Assembly: GCA_937123825.1 (NCBI GenBank)
Contig: CAKZKQ010000064.1
Location: forward strand, 1-51,808
Reading direction: 5' to 3'
Length of the DNA stretch: 51,808 bases
DNA from: an uncultured Pseudomonadota bacterium
GTDB lineage: Bacteria; Myxococcota_A; Bradymonadia; Bradymonadales; GCA-2716585
Below, in pieces: positions 41,016 through 50,381 of this stretch. Position numbers and translations under genes: made by a program. The notes below the pieces were generated by a model. It was not told the origin of the DNA and made no database searches. It saw nothing but the letters and a program-made list of their open reading frames with translations. Numbering within the stretch: the first letter of the stretch is position 1; the number at the start of each line of letters is the position of its first letter.

Positions 41016-43415
41016 TCAGTCGGTCTTTTTGGGTTTGACGGCGTCGGGCACGGTGATTTTGCGGATTTTGACCGTGTCGCCGTCCTTTTTGGGCGTGATC
41101 TTGGAAGGATCGAGCTTCTTGGGCGGTGCGGCAGGCGGGGCGTCCTTTTTGTCGCCGCCGTCTTTCTTCTCGCCGCCTTCTTCCTTCTTGTCGCCTTCTT
41201 CCTTGCTGGGGTTGGCGTCGGCAGGGGCGTCTTTCTTGTCGCCTTCGGCGCCTTCTTCACCCTCTTTCTTGTCGCCTTCAGCGCCCTCGGCGCCTTCGGC
41301 GCCCTCCTCGCCCTCAGCGCCTTCTTCACCTTCTTCGCCCTCTTCGCCTTCTTCTTCCTCGGGATCGAGGACAAAGTCTTCAAAGCTGGTGGGGGTGCAG
41401 CGCTCGCGCTTGCGTTTTTTGCCGGTGATCAACTCCTGGTCGTACTTGTAGATGTCGGACAGGAAGTTGGGGCGGCCCTCGTCGTCGATGCGCACGGTGA
41501 AGTACTCGATGTGGACCGGCACGGGCGTCTTGAGGCGGATGGGGTTCTCTTTGCCGCTCTTGAGGCTCTTCTCAAAGCGGCGTTTGTTCCAGTTGTCGTC
41601 CTGGGTCAGGAGGTACTCGGCAAACTTGAGCGGCTCATGGACGCGCATGCAGCCGTGGCTGAAGGCGCGGATGGGCAGGCGGAAGAGCCCCTTCTTGGGG
41701 GTGTCGTGCATGTAGACGCCGTGCTCATTGGGGAAAATGAACTTGACCTGCCCCAGAGCGTTGTCTTCGCTGGGACCCTGGCGCAGGCGCACGCAGGCCC
41801 CTTCACGCTCGGCCACGCACTCGTAGTTGTGCTCGGTGAGGTACTCGGGGTTTTTGCGGTACTCGGGCAGGATTTCCTCTTTGAGGATGCGCTCGGGCAC
41901 GTTCCAGTAGGGGTTGATGATGACCGTCTCGATCTGGTCCGAGAAGAGGGGGGTGGCGTTGACGTAGGTGCGGATCTTCTTCTTGCGGTGGCAGCCGATC
42001 TCGGTGTTGCCAGTCACGACCCTGAAGCGGATCTCGCGCTTGCCCTCAACCCAGCCTTCGGCGTGGAAGTCGGGGATGTTGACGTGGATGAAGGTGCCGT
42101 CGTGGCCCACGCGGGAGTCGCGCCAGCGCTGGAGCGTGACGTCGATTTGCTTCAGGCGGTCTTTGGCCGAGATGTTGACCGACTTCCAGAAGCTGCGCTT
42201 GGAGACGCCATCGACTTTGAGCTGGTGGGTGGCCTGGTAGTCCTTCATGGCCTTGTCCAGGTTCTTGTTCCAGGACTCGGTGTAGGTGCCGTCGGCCTCG
42301 TCTTCGGTGGGGGTGTAGTAGCCCTCGACTTTGAGACGCTCTTTGAGGTCGGGCATGCGGCGGTGCTTGGCGCCTCGGCGCACGCCGAATTTGCCGACCT
42401 CTTTCCAGCCGCCGTCGAGGACGATCTTGGAGTATTTGCTGCGCAACTCGCGCAGTTTTTCGTACTGCTCAAAGTGGGGTGGCAGAGCGCCGATGAAGTC
42501 CGCCAGCGAGTTGGACGAGGCCTGCAAGACGGCGTCGACCAGCATCTCCTGGAGCTTGAGGCGAGTGCCTTCGACATCTTCACGCTTCTTGCGCCGGCCT
42601 TTGGTGGGGAACTGGACGTCTTTGAACCAGTGTTTGTTCTGGTAGCGCATGTCCCAGCCGTAGGAGAGCAGGCCGTCGGTCAGCAGCAGCTCGATCTCGG
42701 CCTCGGCTTTGGCGCGGTTGCTGGCCAGCTTCTTGTACTTGTCGCCCTCGGTGGCCAGGCGCGCAAGCACGGCGTCGTCGCCAAAGAGCTTGTCGCTAAA
42801 GACCTGGGTGTCGTCGGTGGCGCCCATGCCTTCGCTGCGCGACAACTCTTTGATCTTGCCGATCTCTTCGGGGGTCAGCTCGGGGATCTGGAAGCCCTTG
42901 GCCTTGCCCCGGTAGCGGGCCAGTGCGGGCAGCTTCTCTTCGAGCTTGTTGGCGTGGTAGAAGTTGGGAAAAAGGCCGTGGCTGCGGGCGTCGGTGATGG
43001 CGCCCAGGACCGCTTGGCCGTTTTCAGTCAGCTCGCCGTCTTGCACCAGCCCCAGACTCTGGCTTGGTCCATCCTCGGGCAGATAGATGGAACGCAGCAG
43101 GTCGCGGTTTTTGTAGGGGGATTTGCGCCCCTTGACCTTCAGCGCCTTGCCCACGGCCTGCTTTTTGACGCTCTGGTCAAAGTGGGACCGAAAGTGTCCG
43201 GCAAAATCGGCGATGTACGCCTCGGAGAACTTGTCTCCGGGTTTTGCGGGCTCTTTGGCTTCTTTTTTGGAGTCTTTGCTGGGCGCCTGCGCCCCGGCCT
43301 TGGGGTCATCCGTGTCTGTGGCCTCTTTGCCTCCCTCACCAGCGCCGCAGCCGACGCTCAAAAGGAGGACTAGCCCCAGAACAACCCACAAGCCTCTTCC
43401 TGGCTTTGTGTTCAT
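41016..43415 (-). CDS. L,D-transpeptidase (YcbB/LdtD-like) lipoprotein with acidic repetitive tail
   Basis: ATG 43415 places a lipoprotein-type signal (LGLVLLLSVGC, C23) at the N-terminus; an upstream in-frame ATG at 43523 would bury it. The product is 799 residues. A long LdtD-like N-terminal region is followed by a peptidoglycan-binding segment (about 425-450) and the YkuD catalytic domain: HGVYMHDTP and SHGCMRVHEPL, with catalytic C589. It makes 3-3 crosslinks in peptidoglycan or attaches proteins to it. From about residue 690 the tail is low-complexity (EEGEEGEEGAEG, then GDKKEG-type repeats) and ends in a Lys/Pro-rich segment. A basic/acidic tail of this size is not usual for the family. 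The gene is monocistronic by spacing. Confidence 0.92.
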   Translation of the reverse strand: MNTKPGRGLWVVLGLVLLLSVGCGAGEGGKEATDTDDPKAGAQAPSKDSKKEAKEPAKPGDKFSEAYIADFAGHFRSHFDQSVKKQAVGKALKVKGRKSPYKNRDLLRSIYLPEDGPSQSLGLVQDGELTENGQAVLGAITDARSHGLFPNFYHANKLEEKLPALARYRGKAKGFQIPELTPEEIGKIKELSRSEGMGATDDTQVFSDKLFGDDAVLARLATEGDKYKKLASNRAKAEAEIELLLTDGLLSYGWDMRYQNKHWFKDVQFPTKGRRKKREDVEGTRLKLQEMLVDAVLQASSNSLADFIGALPPHFEQYEKLRELRSKYSKIVLDGGWKEVGKFGVRRGAKHRRMPDLKERLKVEGYYTPTEDEADGTYTESWNKNLDKAMKDYQATHQLKVDGVSKRSFWKSVNISAKDRLKQIDVTLQRWRDSRVGHDGTFIHVNIPDFHAEGWVEGKREIRFRVVTGNTEIGCHRKKKIRTYVNATPLFSDQIETVIINPYWNVPERILKEEILPEYRKNPEYLTEHNYECVAEREGACVRLRQGPSEDNALGQVKFIFPNEHGVYMHDTPKKGLFRLPIRAFSHGCMRVHEPLKFAEYLLTQDDNWNKRRFEKSLKSGKENPIRLKTPVPVHIEYFTVRIDDEGRPNFLSDIYKYDQELITGKKRKRERCTPTSFEDFVLDPEEEEGEEGEEGEEGAEGEEGAEGAEGAEGDKKEGEEGAEGDKKDAPADANPSKEEGDKKEEGGEKKDGGDKKDAPPAAPPKKLDPSKITPKKDGDTVKIRKITVPDAVKPKKTD

Positions 43416-43715
43416 GGCGTTTTTGTACTGCTTTGTACTGCTCTTCTTCGGGTTGGTTTCTACGGCGATGCTCTCTGCACCCGGTGTCCCGACATGTGGG
43501 TTAGTAGCACACAACCGCGCCATTGAGAAGCGTTGAGGGCGGTCTCAATGGGTCACAGAGACGGAATCTGCGTGCGCTGACAGCGCCGTGTGGCGTGCAG
43601 TGCCCGCCGATGGCCTGCGGCGGTGTGTGTTGTGTGTGGCCCCGGTGGGGTTTGGGTGCTGTGGTCACGGCGAGCACTTCGTCCATGAAGCGCTGCAAAG
43701 TCCATGTGCGGATCT
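43416..43715. other. Non-coding gap with an 8-bp inverted repeat
   Basis: No supported reading frame. Arms CATTGAGA (43521-43528) and TCTCAATG (43543-43550) pair around 14 bases. Just before the transpeptidase start there is a direct repeat of TTTGTACTGC. The region should hold the transpeptidase promoter, but I do not see clear hexamers. Confidence 0.4.
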
Positions 43716-45089
43716 TCAACCCTCGACGGAGGGGTTTTCATCCCCAGCCGGTGGTTCTTCAGTGGGAGCAGGGACTGTGGTGGGCGCTTCGAGCTGTGTG
43801 TCGAGGGTGGGGCGGACGGTGGTTTGCTCGATGTCTTTCATCATCTTGCGCTCGATGCGGTAGCGCCGCCCGACAAAAACAACCGAGAGGAGCAGGCCCA
43901 AAATGATGGGGAAGAGGTACCAACTCAGGCGCCGATCCCCGGTGACGCCCGAGAGATCGTAGGCCACCGCTTTTGCCCCTTGCGCCAGCAGCGCCCGCTG
44001 CGGGTTGGAGTTGTCCTCGATGCTGACCGAGAGTGGTTCGGTGTCGGCGCCAGGCAGATCGAGGCTGGCAAAGCGGGCCGAGCCCGAAAAGCCCCGCATG
44101 TAGAGCACGGGGCGCTCCTGGTCGTCGATGCCGATAAGCGTCAGGCGCTTGCGCGAGCCGACCGCCTGCAAAACCCGAAAGTCGTAGTAGCCGGTGTCCA
44201 GATAGGTGTTGCCCCAGTCGATGCTCATAAAGCGCGTGGCTTCATTGCGGCTGGGGTGTTGGGCAAAAAGCCATAGGCTGCGGCCTTCTTTGGGGGCCTG
44301 GGCCAAGTGGTGGCTGGGGCCAAGCGGGATGGCGCGGACCTCGGTGCGGGCGTCGGTGAAGAAACCGGTGGCGACCACCGGGCTGCCACCCTCGGCGCTG
44401 TCCTCCAGGCCCGCCTCCAGCTTTTGCGCCAGCGCTTCGTAGGTGACGGCGCGCCCTTCGGGGTAGACCACAAAGGCCACGCGCCCGGTCTTGGCGATGA
44501 TCAGATCGTCGATCTCCAGGGGTCTGGAGCCGCTGATCTGGTCAAAGCGCTGGTTCCAGACGGCCTCTTTCCACGTTTTGCCGTGGTCGTCGCTGACCAC
44601 GGCGCCCAGGCCTGCGGTGACGGCCACCACGCGGTTGGAGTCGACCTCGTAGAGGCCCACAACGGCGCTGTCGGGGGCGTCTTTGAGTCCGGCGGGGCGC
44701 AGATTGTAGCGCACGCCGTCTTCGGGCGCCGTGAGCTTGGGCAGCGTGACCCACTGGGGGTCTTTGCCGTCTTGAATGTGGGCCACGCGGCCATCCCAGG
44801 TGGCCAGGAGCGTGGCGGCGCGCTGTTTGTCGGGCTCAAGTCCGGCGGTGAAGCGGCCATCGAGCCTTTTGACGAAGGCTTTGCCGTCCCACTGCCAGGC
44901 GCCATCGTCGCAGCCCACCCAAAGCCCGGCGGCGTCCAACGCGCGTGCGGTACCCGAGGCGCAGGTGTGCTCGCCGGTGGGCTTGGCGGCCTGGGTGGAG
45001 GCGCGGTCAAAGACGTGGCAGCCTCCCAGGCACACCAGCGCTGTGGTGATCAGCAATGAGAGCAGTGGGGTGGTTTGCGGGCTCGTCAC
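43716..45089 (-). CDS. Lipoprotein with BNR/Asp-box repeats and C-terminal membrane segment
   Basis: I choose GTG 45089 because AAGGAG stands eight bases ahead; an ATG at 45146 would place a promoter-like inverted repeat inside the gene. The product is 457 residues. A lipoprotein signal ends LGGC (C24). The middle is beta-rich, with a BNR/Asp-box-like SDDHGKTWKEAVW and related short motifs (SIDWGNTYLDTG), suggesting a beta-propeller like those of sialidase-type and photosystem-assembly (Ycf48-like) proteins. Near the C-terminus WYLFPIILGLLLSVVFVG is a membrane helix, followed by a basic cytoplasm-like tail and a Pro/Glu-rich end. Having a lipobox and a transmembrane helix together is unusual. 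Function is unknown. Confidence 0.78.
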   Translation of the reverse strand: MTSPQTTPLLSLLITTALVCLGGCHVFDRASTQAAKPTGEHTCASGTARALDAAGLWVGCDDGAWQWDGKAFVKRLDGRFTAGLEPDKQRAATLLATWDGRVAHIQDGKDPQWVTLPKLTAPEDGVRYNLRPAGLKDAPDSAVVGLYEVDSNRVVAVTAGLGAVVSDDHGKTWKEAVWNQRFDQISGSRPLEIDDLIIAKTGRVAFVVYPEGRAVTYEALAQKLEAGLEDSAEGGSPVVATGFFTDARTEVRAIPLGPSHHLAQAPKEGRSLWLFAQHPSRNEATRFMSIDWGNTYLDTGYYDFRVLQAVGSRKRLTLIGIDDQERPVLYMRGFSGSARFASLDLPGADTEPLSVSIEDNSNPQRALLAQGAKAVAYDLSGVTGDRRLSWYLFPIILGLLLSVVFVGRRYRIERKMMKDIEQTTVRPTLDTQLEAPTTVPAPTEEPPAGDENPSVEG

Positions 45090-45114
45090 AGCGGCAGCTC
45101 CTTGAGATTTGGCG

Positions 45115-45138
45115 GCGTCTGGCGATTGTACCAGACGC
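45115..45138 (-). promoter_or_regulatory. Inverted repeat around a TACAAT -10 box
   Basis: On the minus strand the perfect 8-base arms GCGTCTGG and CCAGACGC enclose TACAATCG. TACAAT is a good -10, about 36 bases before GTG 45089, with a weak TCTCCA -35 at 17-base spacing. The arrangement suits an operator covering the -10. It could instead be the aspS terminator, but there is no T-run. Confidence 0.45.
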
Positions 45139-45270
45139 GCGCCCATCTGGAGAGGTGTGTTCGGGCGCCAGCCCGCTCGGCGCGCCGGGCCTGGCCATGA
45201 TGAGAGGGCTGGCCAGCGGTGCTTATTCCCGCCGCGCCCGGACGTGGGTGGTGTCCGGGCACAGGTGGGA

Positions 45271-47064
45271 TCAGCTCTGGGCGGGCTCGGTGCGCTTGAT
45301 GCGCAGGCCCAACTCGTCGAGCTGGTCGTTGTCCACGGGGGAGGGCGCCTGGGTCATCAGGCAGGAGGCCTTCTGGGTCTTGGGGTAGGCGATGACGTCG
45401 CGGATCGACTCGGCGCCGGTCAAGAGCATGATGAGGCGGTCCATGCCGAAGGCGATGCCGCCGTGGGGCGGTGCGCCGAAGGACAGGGCGCGCAGCAGGA
45501 AGCCAAACTTCTGCTCGGCCTCTTCCGGCCCGATGCCCAGCAGGCCAAAGACCTTGGACTGGACCTCCTGGGAGTGGATACGGATCGAGCCGCCGCCGAT
45601 CTCGTTGCCGTTGAGCACCAGATCGTAGGCCGCCGCGCGGGCCTTGCCGGGATCGGAGTCGAGCAGGTCGATGTCGTCGATCAACGGCGAGGTGAAGGGG
45701 TGGTGGACGGCGTGGAAGCGCTGGCTGTCTTCGTCCCACTCGAACATGGGGAACTCGGTGACCCAGGTGAAGTTGAAGGCGTTGGGGTCGGCCAGGCCCA
45801 GGGTCTTGCCCAGGTGGACGCGCAGGTTGCCCAGGGAGTCGTTGGCGACGCTGGCTTTGTCGGCGACAAAGAGGGCGATGTCGCCCACTTCCAGACCCAT
45901 GGTCTCGGTCAGCTTGGCGCGCACGTCGTCGTCGAGGAACTTGGCGATCGGGCTCTGCCAGCCGTCCTCGTTGATCTTGATCCAGGCCAGGCCTTTGGCG
46001 CCGTAGATGCCGGCGTACTTCTCAAACTCGGAGAGCTGCTTGCGCGAGAAGTTGTTCTTGCCTTTGACGTTGATGCCTTTGACGACGCCGCCTTTGTCGA
46101 CGATCCCCTTGAAGACCTTGAAGCCGCTGGCGGCGAAGGGCTCAGAGACGTCCTTGAGCAGGAGGCCAAAGCGGGTGTCGGGGCGATCGACGCCGTAGTC
46201 GCGCATGGCGTCGGCGTAGCTCATCCGGGGGAAGGGCGCGTTCACATCGACGCCGATGGCCTCTTTGAAGACCCGGGTCACCAGGCCTTCGCAGATGGAG
46301 AAGACGTCCTCAGAGACGACAAAGGACATCTCCATGTCGATCTGGGTGAACTCGGGCTGGCGGTCGGCGCGCAGGTCCTCGTCGCGGAAGCAGCGGCAGA
46401 TCTGGAAGTAGCGGTCGTAGCCCGCGATCATGAAGAGCTGCTTGAAGAGCTGGGGGCTCTGGGGCAGCGCGTAGAACTGACCGGGGTGGACGCGGCTGGG
46501 CACCAGGTAGTCGCGGGCGCCTTCGGGCGTGGACTTGGTCAGGATCGGCGTCTCAAGCTCCAAAAAGCCGTTCTCGCACAGGTAGTTGCGCGTGACCTGG
46601 TTGACCTTGCTGCGCAGCACCAGCTTGTCCTGCAGCGGCTTGCGGCGCAGGTCCAAAAAGCGGTTGGTCAGACGCAGGTTCTCGTTGGTGTCGATGTTGT
46701 CCTGAATCTGGAACGGCGGGGTCTCCGAGGCGCTGAAGATCTGCAGCGAGTCGGCCAACAACTCAATCTGCCCCGTGGGCAGGTTGGGGTTGGAGTTTTC
46801 GCCGCGGCTGACGACCTCGCCGCGCACGCCCAGCGTCCACTCGGGGCGCAGGCGCTCGGCGTCGCCCAGCAACTCCTGGCCCAGGCTGGCGTCAAAGCGC
46901 ACCTGGGTGAGGCCGTAGCGGTCGCGCAGGTCCACGAAGATCGTTCCACCGTGATCACGGTAGGACTGCACCCAGCCCATCAGCACCGCCGTCTGGCCCA
47001 CGTGATCGCCGCGAAGCTGACCGCAGTTGTGGGTGCGCTTGAGGTCTTTGAGGAATTCGGCCAC
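45271..47064 (-). CDS. aspS: Aspartyl-tRNA synthetase
   Basis: A bacterial-type AspRS of about 597 residues. It has the OB-fold anticodon-binding domain ([19 protein letters not shown], then [13 protein letters not shown]), motif 2 ([23 protein letters not shown]), a GAD insertion in the middle and motif 3 ([15 protein letters not shown]). It charges tRNA-Asp. I prefer GTG 47064, with GGAGG five bases upstream, over ATG 47076, which has no ribosome binding site; the difference is four residues. The C-terminus follows the bacterial pattern [17 protein letters not shown] good sigma70 promoter lies 130 bases upstream. Confidence 0.97.
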   Translation of the reverse strand: MAEFLKDLKRTHNCGQLRGDHVGQTAVLMGWVQSYRDHGGTIFVDLRDRYGLTQVRFDASLGQELLGDAERLRPEWTLGVRGEVVSRGENSNPNLPTGQIELLADSLQIFSASETPPFQIQDNIDTNENLRLTNRFLDLRRKPLQDKLVLRSKVNQVTRNYLCENGFLELETPILTKSTPEGARDYLVPSRVHPGQFYALPQSPQLFKQLFMIAGYDRYFQICRCFRDEDLRADRQPEFTQIDMEMSFVVSEDVFSICEGLVTRVFKEAIGVDVNAPFPRMSYADAMRDYGVDRPDTRFGLLLKDVSEPFAASGFKVFKGIVDKGGVVKGINVKGKNNFSRKQLSEFEKYAGIYGAKGLAWIKINEDGWQSPIAKFLDDDVRAKLTETMGLEVGDIALFVADKASVANDSLGNLRVHLGKTLGLADPNAFNFTWVTEFPMFEWDEDSQRFHAVHHPFTSPLIDDIDLLDSDPGKARAAAYDLVLNGNEIGGGSIRIHSQEVQSKVFGLLGIGPEEAEQKFGFLLRALSFGAPPHGGIAFGMDRLIMLLTGAESIRDVIAYPKTQKASCLMTQAPSPVDNDQLDELGLRIKRTEPAQS

Positions 47065-47193
47065 GGGTGCCTCCATCTTGGTTTATGGCGTCATGCCCAC
47101 CGTTGTGGTCGGGCTTGCGCGTCTGGTTGGTCTTGTTTCCTTTCGTGCCGCTGCGAGTCCACAACGTCCGTTGCAGGATGCGACAGGCGAGGC

Positions 47194-47222
47194 AGTGTAA
47201 AGACCCGTTATCCCGACGTCAA
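47194..47222 (-). promoter_or_regulatory. Sigma70 promoter of aspS
   Basis: On the minus strand TTGACG (47222-47217) and TACACT (47199-47194) are separated by exactly 17 bases, matching five and four of six consensus bases. The transcript would have a leader of about 110-120 bases. Confidence 0.65.
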
Positions 47223-47226
47223 TTGT

Positions 47227-47279
47227 TCTGCGGCGCGTCCGGTCGGATCGGGCCGCAGAGGTCTGTGGGGCGCCAGACC
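47227..47279 (-). terminator. Stem-loops between dioxygenase and aspS
   Basis: Two adjacent stems, TCTGCGGC (47227-47234) with GCCGCAGA (47252-47259) and GGTCTG (47260-47265) with CAGACC (47274-47279), lie between the dioxygenase stop and the aspS promoter. They may end the dioxygenase transcript. No T-run is seen. Confidence 0.35.
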
Positions 47280-47331
47280 ACCGGGGCGATGTTTCCAGCG
47301 ACATCGTGTGCCTTTTGGGGCGGTTTCCACG

Positions 47332-48429
47332 TCATTTTGGCGCTTTGAACCGGCGCTGACGCACCCGCTCCTTGACGATCCCCGCCACCAGGGCAGCGCC
47401 GCTGGCTGCGCCCAACGCCTTCAGACGCCAGGACGAGGGCTTGTCCAGAGAGAGCCACAGCCGCAGCAGGTGGCGGCGTTGTGCTCGGTCCTCGTGGTCA
47501 ACGTAGTCGGTCCGCGCGTGGAGGATGGTGTGGTTGGAGACCAGTTGGATGTCTCCCTGGCGCAGCTCCATGTCCAGATAGAGGTCGGGATCGCTGGCGA
47601 TCTGGTCGTAGGCGTCCAGCAGCCGTGCGGCCCTGGCGCTCTGGACGGGGGCGCCTTCGTAGCGGTGGGCTGTGCGGAAATAATCGCAGTGGTAGAAGGT
47701 CTTCAGGCGACCGGCGGCGTAGCGGCATGGGCGCACCGGGAAGTAGTTCAGGCCGCCTTCGCCGCGCGTGTCCAGCAGCACCGGCTCGTAGAGACCGTCC
47801 ACCAACTCCGGGTGGCGCTCCAGGAGCACATTGTAGACCGACACCGAACTGACCAGGCGGCTGAGCCCACCCTCCTTGGCGGGCCTGATGCAGAGCAGAC
47901 CCACGGCGTCGGCCGCGTCGCAGTGGTAGGCGATCCGGCTGGCGGTCTTGTAGAGGCGCACATCTGTGGCGCCAGGATCCGCACCGGTGTCAATGACGTG
48001 CCCCAACAAGTCCCCCGCCTTGTTCTGGGCGCCGGGCAGCCCCAGGTGCAGCCCAAAGCACCAGAACACCCGCTCGATCTCCTGCTGTGACCAGCGCTCG
48101 ACCGGCAGACCGCTGATCAGGTGAAACCCCAACCCGTCGGTCAACGCCCGGCGCCAATGCGCGATGCGCCCCGAGAGGGTCGGCAACGGAAAGTCGGTGG
48201 CGCGCAGCATGCTGGTGGGTTTGCCGGTCGCTTTGGTCACCTCCAGCGCCCCGCAGACCTCGTCGATCTCTGCAGGGGTCAGCGCGCTGCGCCAGGTGCC
48301 CTCTTTGGTGGCCAGCTCTGGCCCCTTCCACGCCGCCGCTGCCTTGATCGGCTCGCGGCAGATGGTCTCGTGAGGGCGGCTGAGGTAATGCACGGTTTGG
48401 CTGACGACGGTCTTGTGGGTACGGGCCAT
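47332..48429 (-). CDS. TauD/TfdA-family Fe(II)/2-oxoglutarate-dependent dioxygenase
   Basis: A 365-residue protein from ATG 48429, with GGGGAGAG upstream. The facial triad is visible: HCD (H169, D171) in RIAYHCDAADAVGLLC, and distal H304 in NHTILHARTDYVD, followed by RRHLLRLWLSLD with the 2-oxoglutarate-binding arginine. The N-terminal part (TLSGRIAHWRRALTDGLGFHLISGLPVERW) is typical of this family. Substrate is not predictable: members oxidise taurine, carnitine precursors or amino acids in natural-product synthesis. There is no neighbouring biosynthetic cluster, and the gene stands alone between aspS and the OmpA-like gene. A basic tail (KERVRQRRFKAPK) ends the protein. Confidence 0.88.
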   Translation of the reverse strand: MARTHKTVVSQTVHYLSRPHETICREPIKAAAAWKGPELATKEGTWRSALTPAEIDEVCGALEVTKATGKPTSMLRATDFPLPTLSGRIAHWRRALTDGLGFHLISGLPVERWSQQEIERVFWCFGLHLGLPGAQNKAGDLLGHVIDTGADPGATDVRLYKTASRIAYHCDAADAVGLLCIRPAKEGGLSRLVSSVSVYNVLLERHPELVDGLYEPVLLDTRGEGGLNYFPVRPCRYAAGRLKTFYHCDYFRTAHRYEGAPVQSARAARLLDAYDQIASDPDLYLDMELRQGDIQLVSNHTILHARTDYVDHEDRAQRRHLLRLWLSLDKPSSWRLKALGAASGAALVAGIVKERVRQRRFKAPK

Positions 48430-48785
48430 GACAATCTCTCCCCATGGCGCCCGGTGGAGGTTTGAGGTCTTTGCATGGGTTGACCAGCCTGCACAGGAAT
48501 ACTCAAAGGTCCTTGCTCAAGCCGCGCCACCCATTTGATGTTCACCGTAAAAATGAACGGGCGCTGTGTTGGTGTGAGTTTGGTACACGTTGTTTCCCTG
48601 GTTGGCAAGCCCAGAGCCACCTCCATGCAACATGGCCCGGGTTTCTGCGATGCGCAGATGATCCGTGGAGGCCAACTCCAACGGTTCTGTTGTGGCGGTG
48701 TGTTGTGAAGGGAGGGAGGCGCGAAGAAGGGGAGCGCGCCGTATTGGAAGGAGCCCCGACGGTGCGCCGGGGCGATTGAGACGCG
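48430..48785. other. Non-coding gap of 356 bases
   Basis: Between the OmpA-like gene and the dioxygenase gene, both on the minus strand. It contains a terminator-like stem at its distal end (48753-48773) and a small GTTCA/TGAAC stem at 48545-48559. No credible reading frame or clear promoter hexamers are seen. Confidence 0.4.
48753..48773 (-). terminator. GC-rich terminator-like stem after the OmpA-like gene
   Basis: Arms GCCCCG and CGGGGC enclose nine bases, starting 13 bases beyond the stop of the OmpA-like gene. A pyrimidine stretch (TCCTTCC) follows on the minus strand. Confidence 0.5.
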
Positions 48786-50303
48786 TCAGGGCGCCTTCTT
48801 GGTCTCTTTGCAAGGCTCTTGATCGACGATGGCAAACTCCACGCGGCGGTTGGAGGCACGCGCTGTCCTGAGGCCCTTGCCCCTGAGCTTGTTGCCGCCG
48901 CCGTCGATGAGTTTGACGATCGGCCGCGACTCGCCGTAGCCCTTGGTGTCCAGGCGGCTGGCCTCGACGCCCTTGGCGACCAGATAGGCCTTGACGGCCT
49001 CGGCGCGCGCCTGGGAGAGCTTCTTGTTGTCGTCCTCATCGCCAACATCGTCGGTGTGACCCTCGATGCGGATCTTTTTGATGCGCGGCTGAGCTTTGAG
49101 GACGTCGGCCACGGCGTCGAGCAGCTTGTGAGATTGCTTGCGGATGGTGTCCTTGCCGGTGGCGAAGAAAACCCGATCCTTGATCTTGATCTCCTTGCAA
49201 TCGACCTCGACCAGACCGCCTTCGTCCGGGCAGCCGTCGGTGTCATCGACGCCGTTGACGACCTCGGCCTCGTTGGGACACTGGTCTTTGTCGTCGGGGA
49301 TGTTGTCAAAGTCGTTGTCAGGGTCAGGACAGCCGTCCTCATCCTGCCACTTGTCCTTGTCTTCGGCCTCGTCAGGGCACTGGTCCACGTCGCGCAAAAT
49401 TCCGTCGCCGTCGGCGTCTGGATCGGGGCAGCCCTCAAACTCATTGAGGCCCGCTTCCTCCGGACACTTGTCGACCTTGTTGGCCAACCCATCACCGTCA
49501 TCGTCCGGGCACCCCTTGATGGTCCCGGCCGTGCGCGGACACTCGTCGTCAGCGTTGAGCACACCGTCGTCGTCCCAGTCGTTGTCCTCTTCGACCACGG
49601 GAGGCGGCGGCGCAGGGGATGAACCCCACAAGACAAAGTCCACCGAGGCAAAAATCTCGATGTTGTGAGCCGCCTCAAACTCACCAATGCCGTCAGTGAT
49701 GACGTGGCGTACATCGAGGCGCAGTCGGGTGCCGTCGTTCAGCGCGCCTCGGATCCCCAATCCGTAGTCGATCCTGGCATCGACGTCGCTGCCATGGTCG
49801 CCGCTGAGGTTGTGGTAGTTGCCCAGACCAAACTGGGCAAAAGGCACCCAGGTGCCCGGCGCCGTCAGGTTCCCCAACGCCGCCGCCCGATAGAAGATGG
49901 TGTGGTTGAGCTCGTCGTTTTCCGTGGAGACAAAGGGCACGTACCCCAACTCCGCCTCCAGGCTCAGCCGATAAAAGAGCGTCATGCCCGCCCTGGCGCC
50001 CGCCGAAAACGACGCAAAGCCTGCCGTGGAGCCGTTGTCAGGGTTTTCGTGCAGGTCCCACTCATCGAGGTTGAGCGTCGTACCCAGGAACGCGCCGACG
50101 TAAAAATCCTCATCGGGCAAGATGGGGTCGTCGTCCTGAGCCTGGGCCACGCTGCACAGCCCCACCAGCGAGGTCAGGAGCGTCAAACCCATGAGGCTCC
50201 AGCGGCGCACATACCCCGTGTGTTGGGGGGGCTTGCGCATCCGAGCCGTTGGCGGCGCAGCTTCGGTCTGCAAGGGGGGAATCCGGTCCTGACGTGCGTT
50301 CAT
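48786..50303 (-). CDS. OmpA-family outer-membrane protein with beta-barrel and TSP3 repeats
   Basis: The start is ATG 50303, with AAAGGA upstream; a farther ATG at 50357 adds 18 residues without a site. The product is 505 residues. A signal peptide lies after an unusually long n-region (core LTLLTSLVGLCSVAQA). An eight-stranded-barrel-like domain follows (EDFYVGAFLGTTLNL to IFASVDFVLWG). Several TSP3-like calcium-binding repeats (DDDGDGLANKVDKCPEEA, DADGDGILRDVDQCPDEA) lead to the OmpA domain, with IEGHTDDVGD, LSQARAEAVKAYL, GYGESRP and NRRVEF that bind peptidoglycan. It should tether the outer membrane to the cell wall. The stop is followed by a terminator-like stem. Confidence 0.92.
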   Translation of the reverse strand: MNARQDRIPPLQTEAAPPTARMRKPPQHTGYVRRWSLMGLTLLTSLVGLCSVAQAQDDDPILPDEDFYVGAFLGTTLNLDEWDLHENPDNGSTAGFASFSAGARAGMTLFYRLSLEAELGYVPFVSTENDELNHTIFYRAAALGNLTAPGTWVPFAQFGLGNYHNLSGDHGSDVDARIDYGLGIRGALNDGTRLRLDVRHVITDGIGEFEAAHNIEIFASVDFVLWGSSPAPPPPVVEEDNDWDDDGVLNADDECPRTAGTIKGCPDDDGDGLANKVDKCPEEAGLNEFEGCPDPDADGDGILRDVDQCPDEAEDKDKWQDEDGCPDPDNDFDNIPDDKDQCPNEAEVVNGVDDTDGCPDEGGLVEVDCKEIKIKDRVFFATGKDTIRKQSHKLLDAVADVLKAQPRIKKIRIEGHTDDVGDEDDNKKLSQARAEAVKAYLVAKGVEASRLDTKGYGESRPIVKLIDGGGNKLRGKGLRTARASNRRVEFAIVDQEPCKETKKAP

Positions 50304-50381
50304 CGCAGAGTCCTTTCGCTTCAAGGGGCCTCCCGTATGGCGGAAGCCTCGGTCCATGACTGGAGCACGGGTGTGCTCCGC

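Noticed and set aside
40785..43373. A long open frame opposite the L,D-transpeptidase, very rich in Leu, Val, Phe and Ala.
   Set aside because: It mirrors the Lys/Glu-rich transpeptidase codons, and the YkuD motif on the other strand is unambiguous.
45109..48090. A nearly 1000-codon open frame opposite aspS and the dioxygenase.
   Set aside because: It spans two well-identified genes and their intergenic promoter, and has no recognisable domain.
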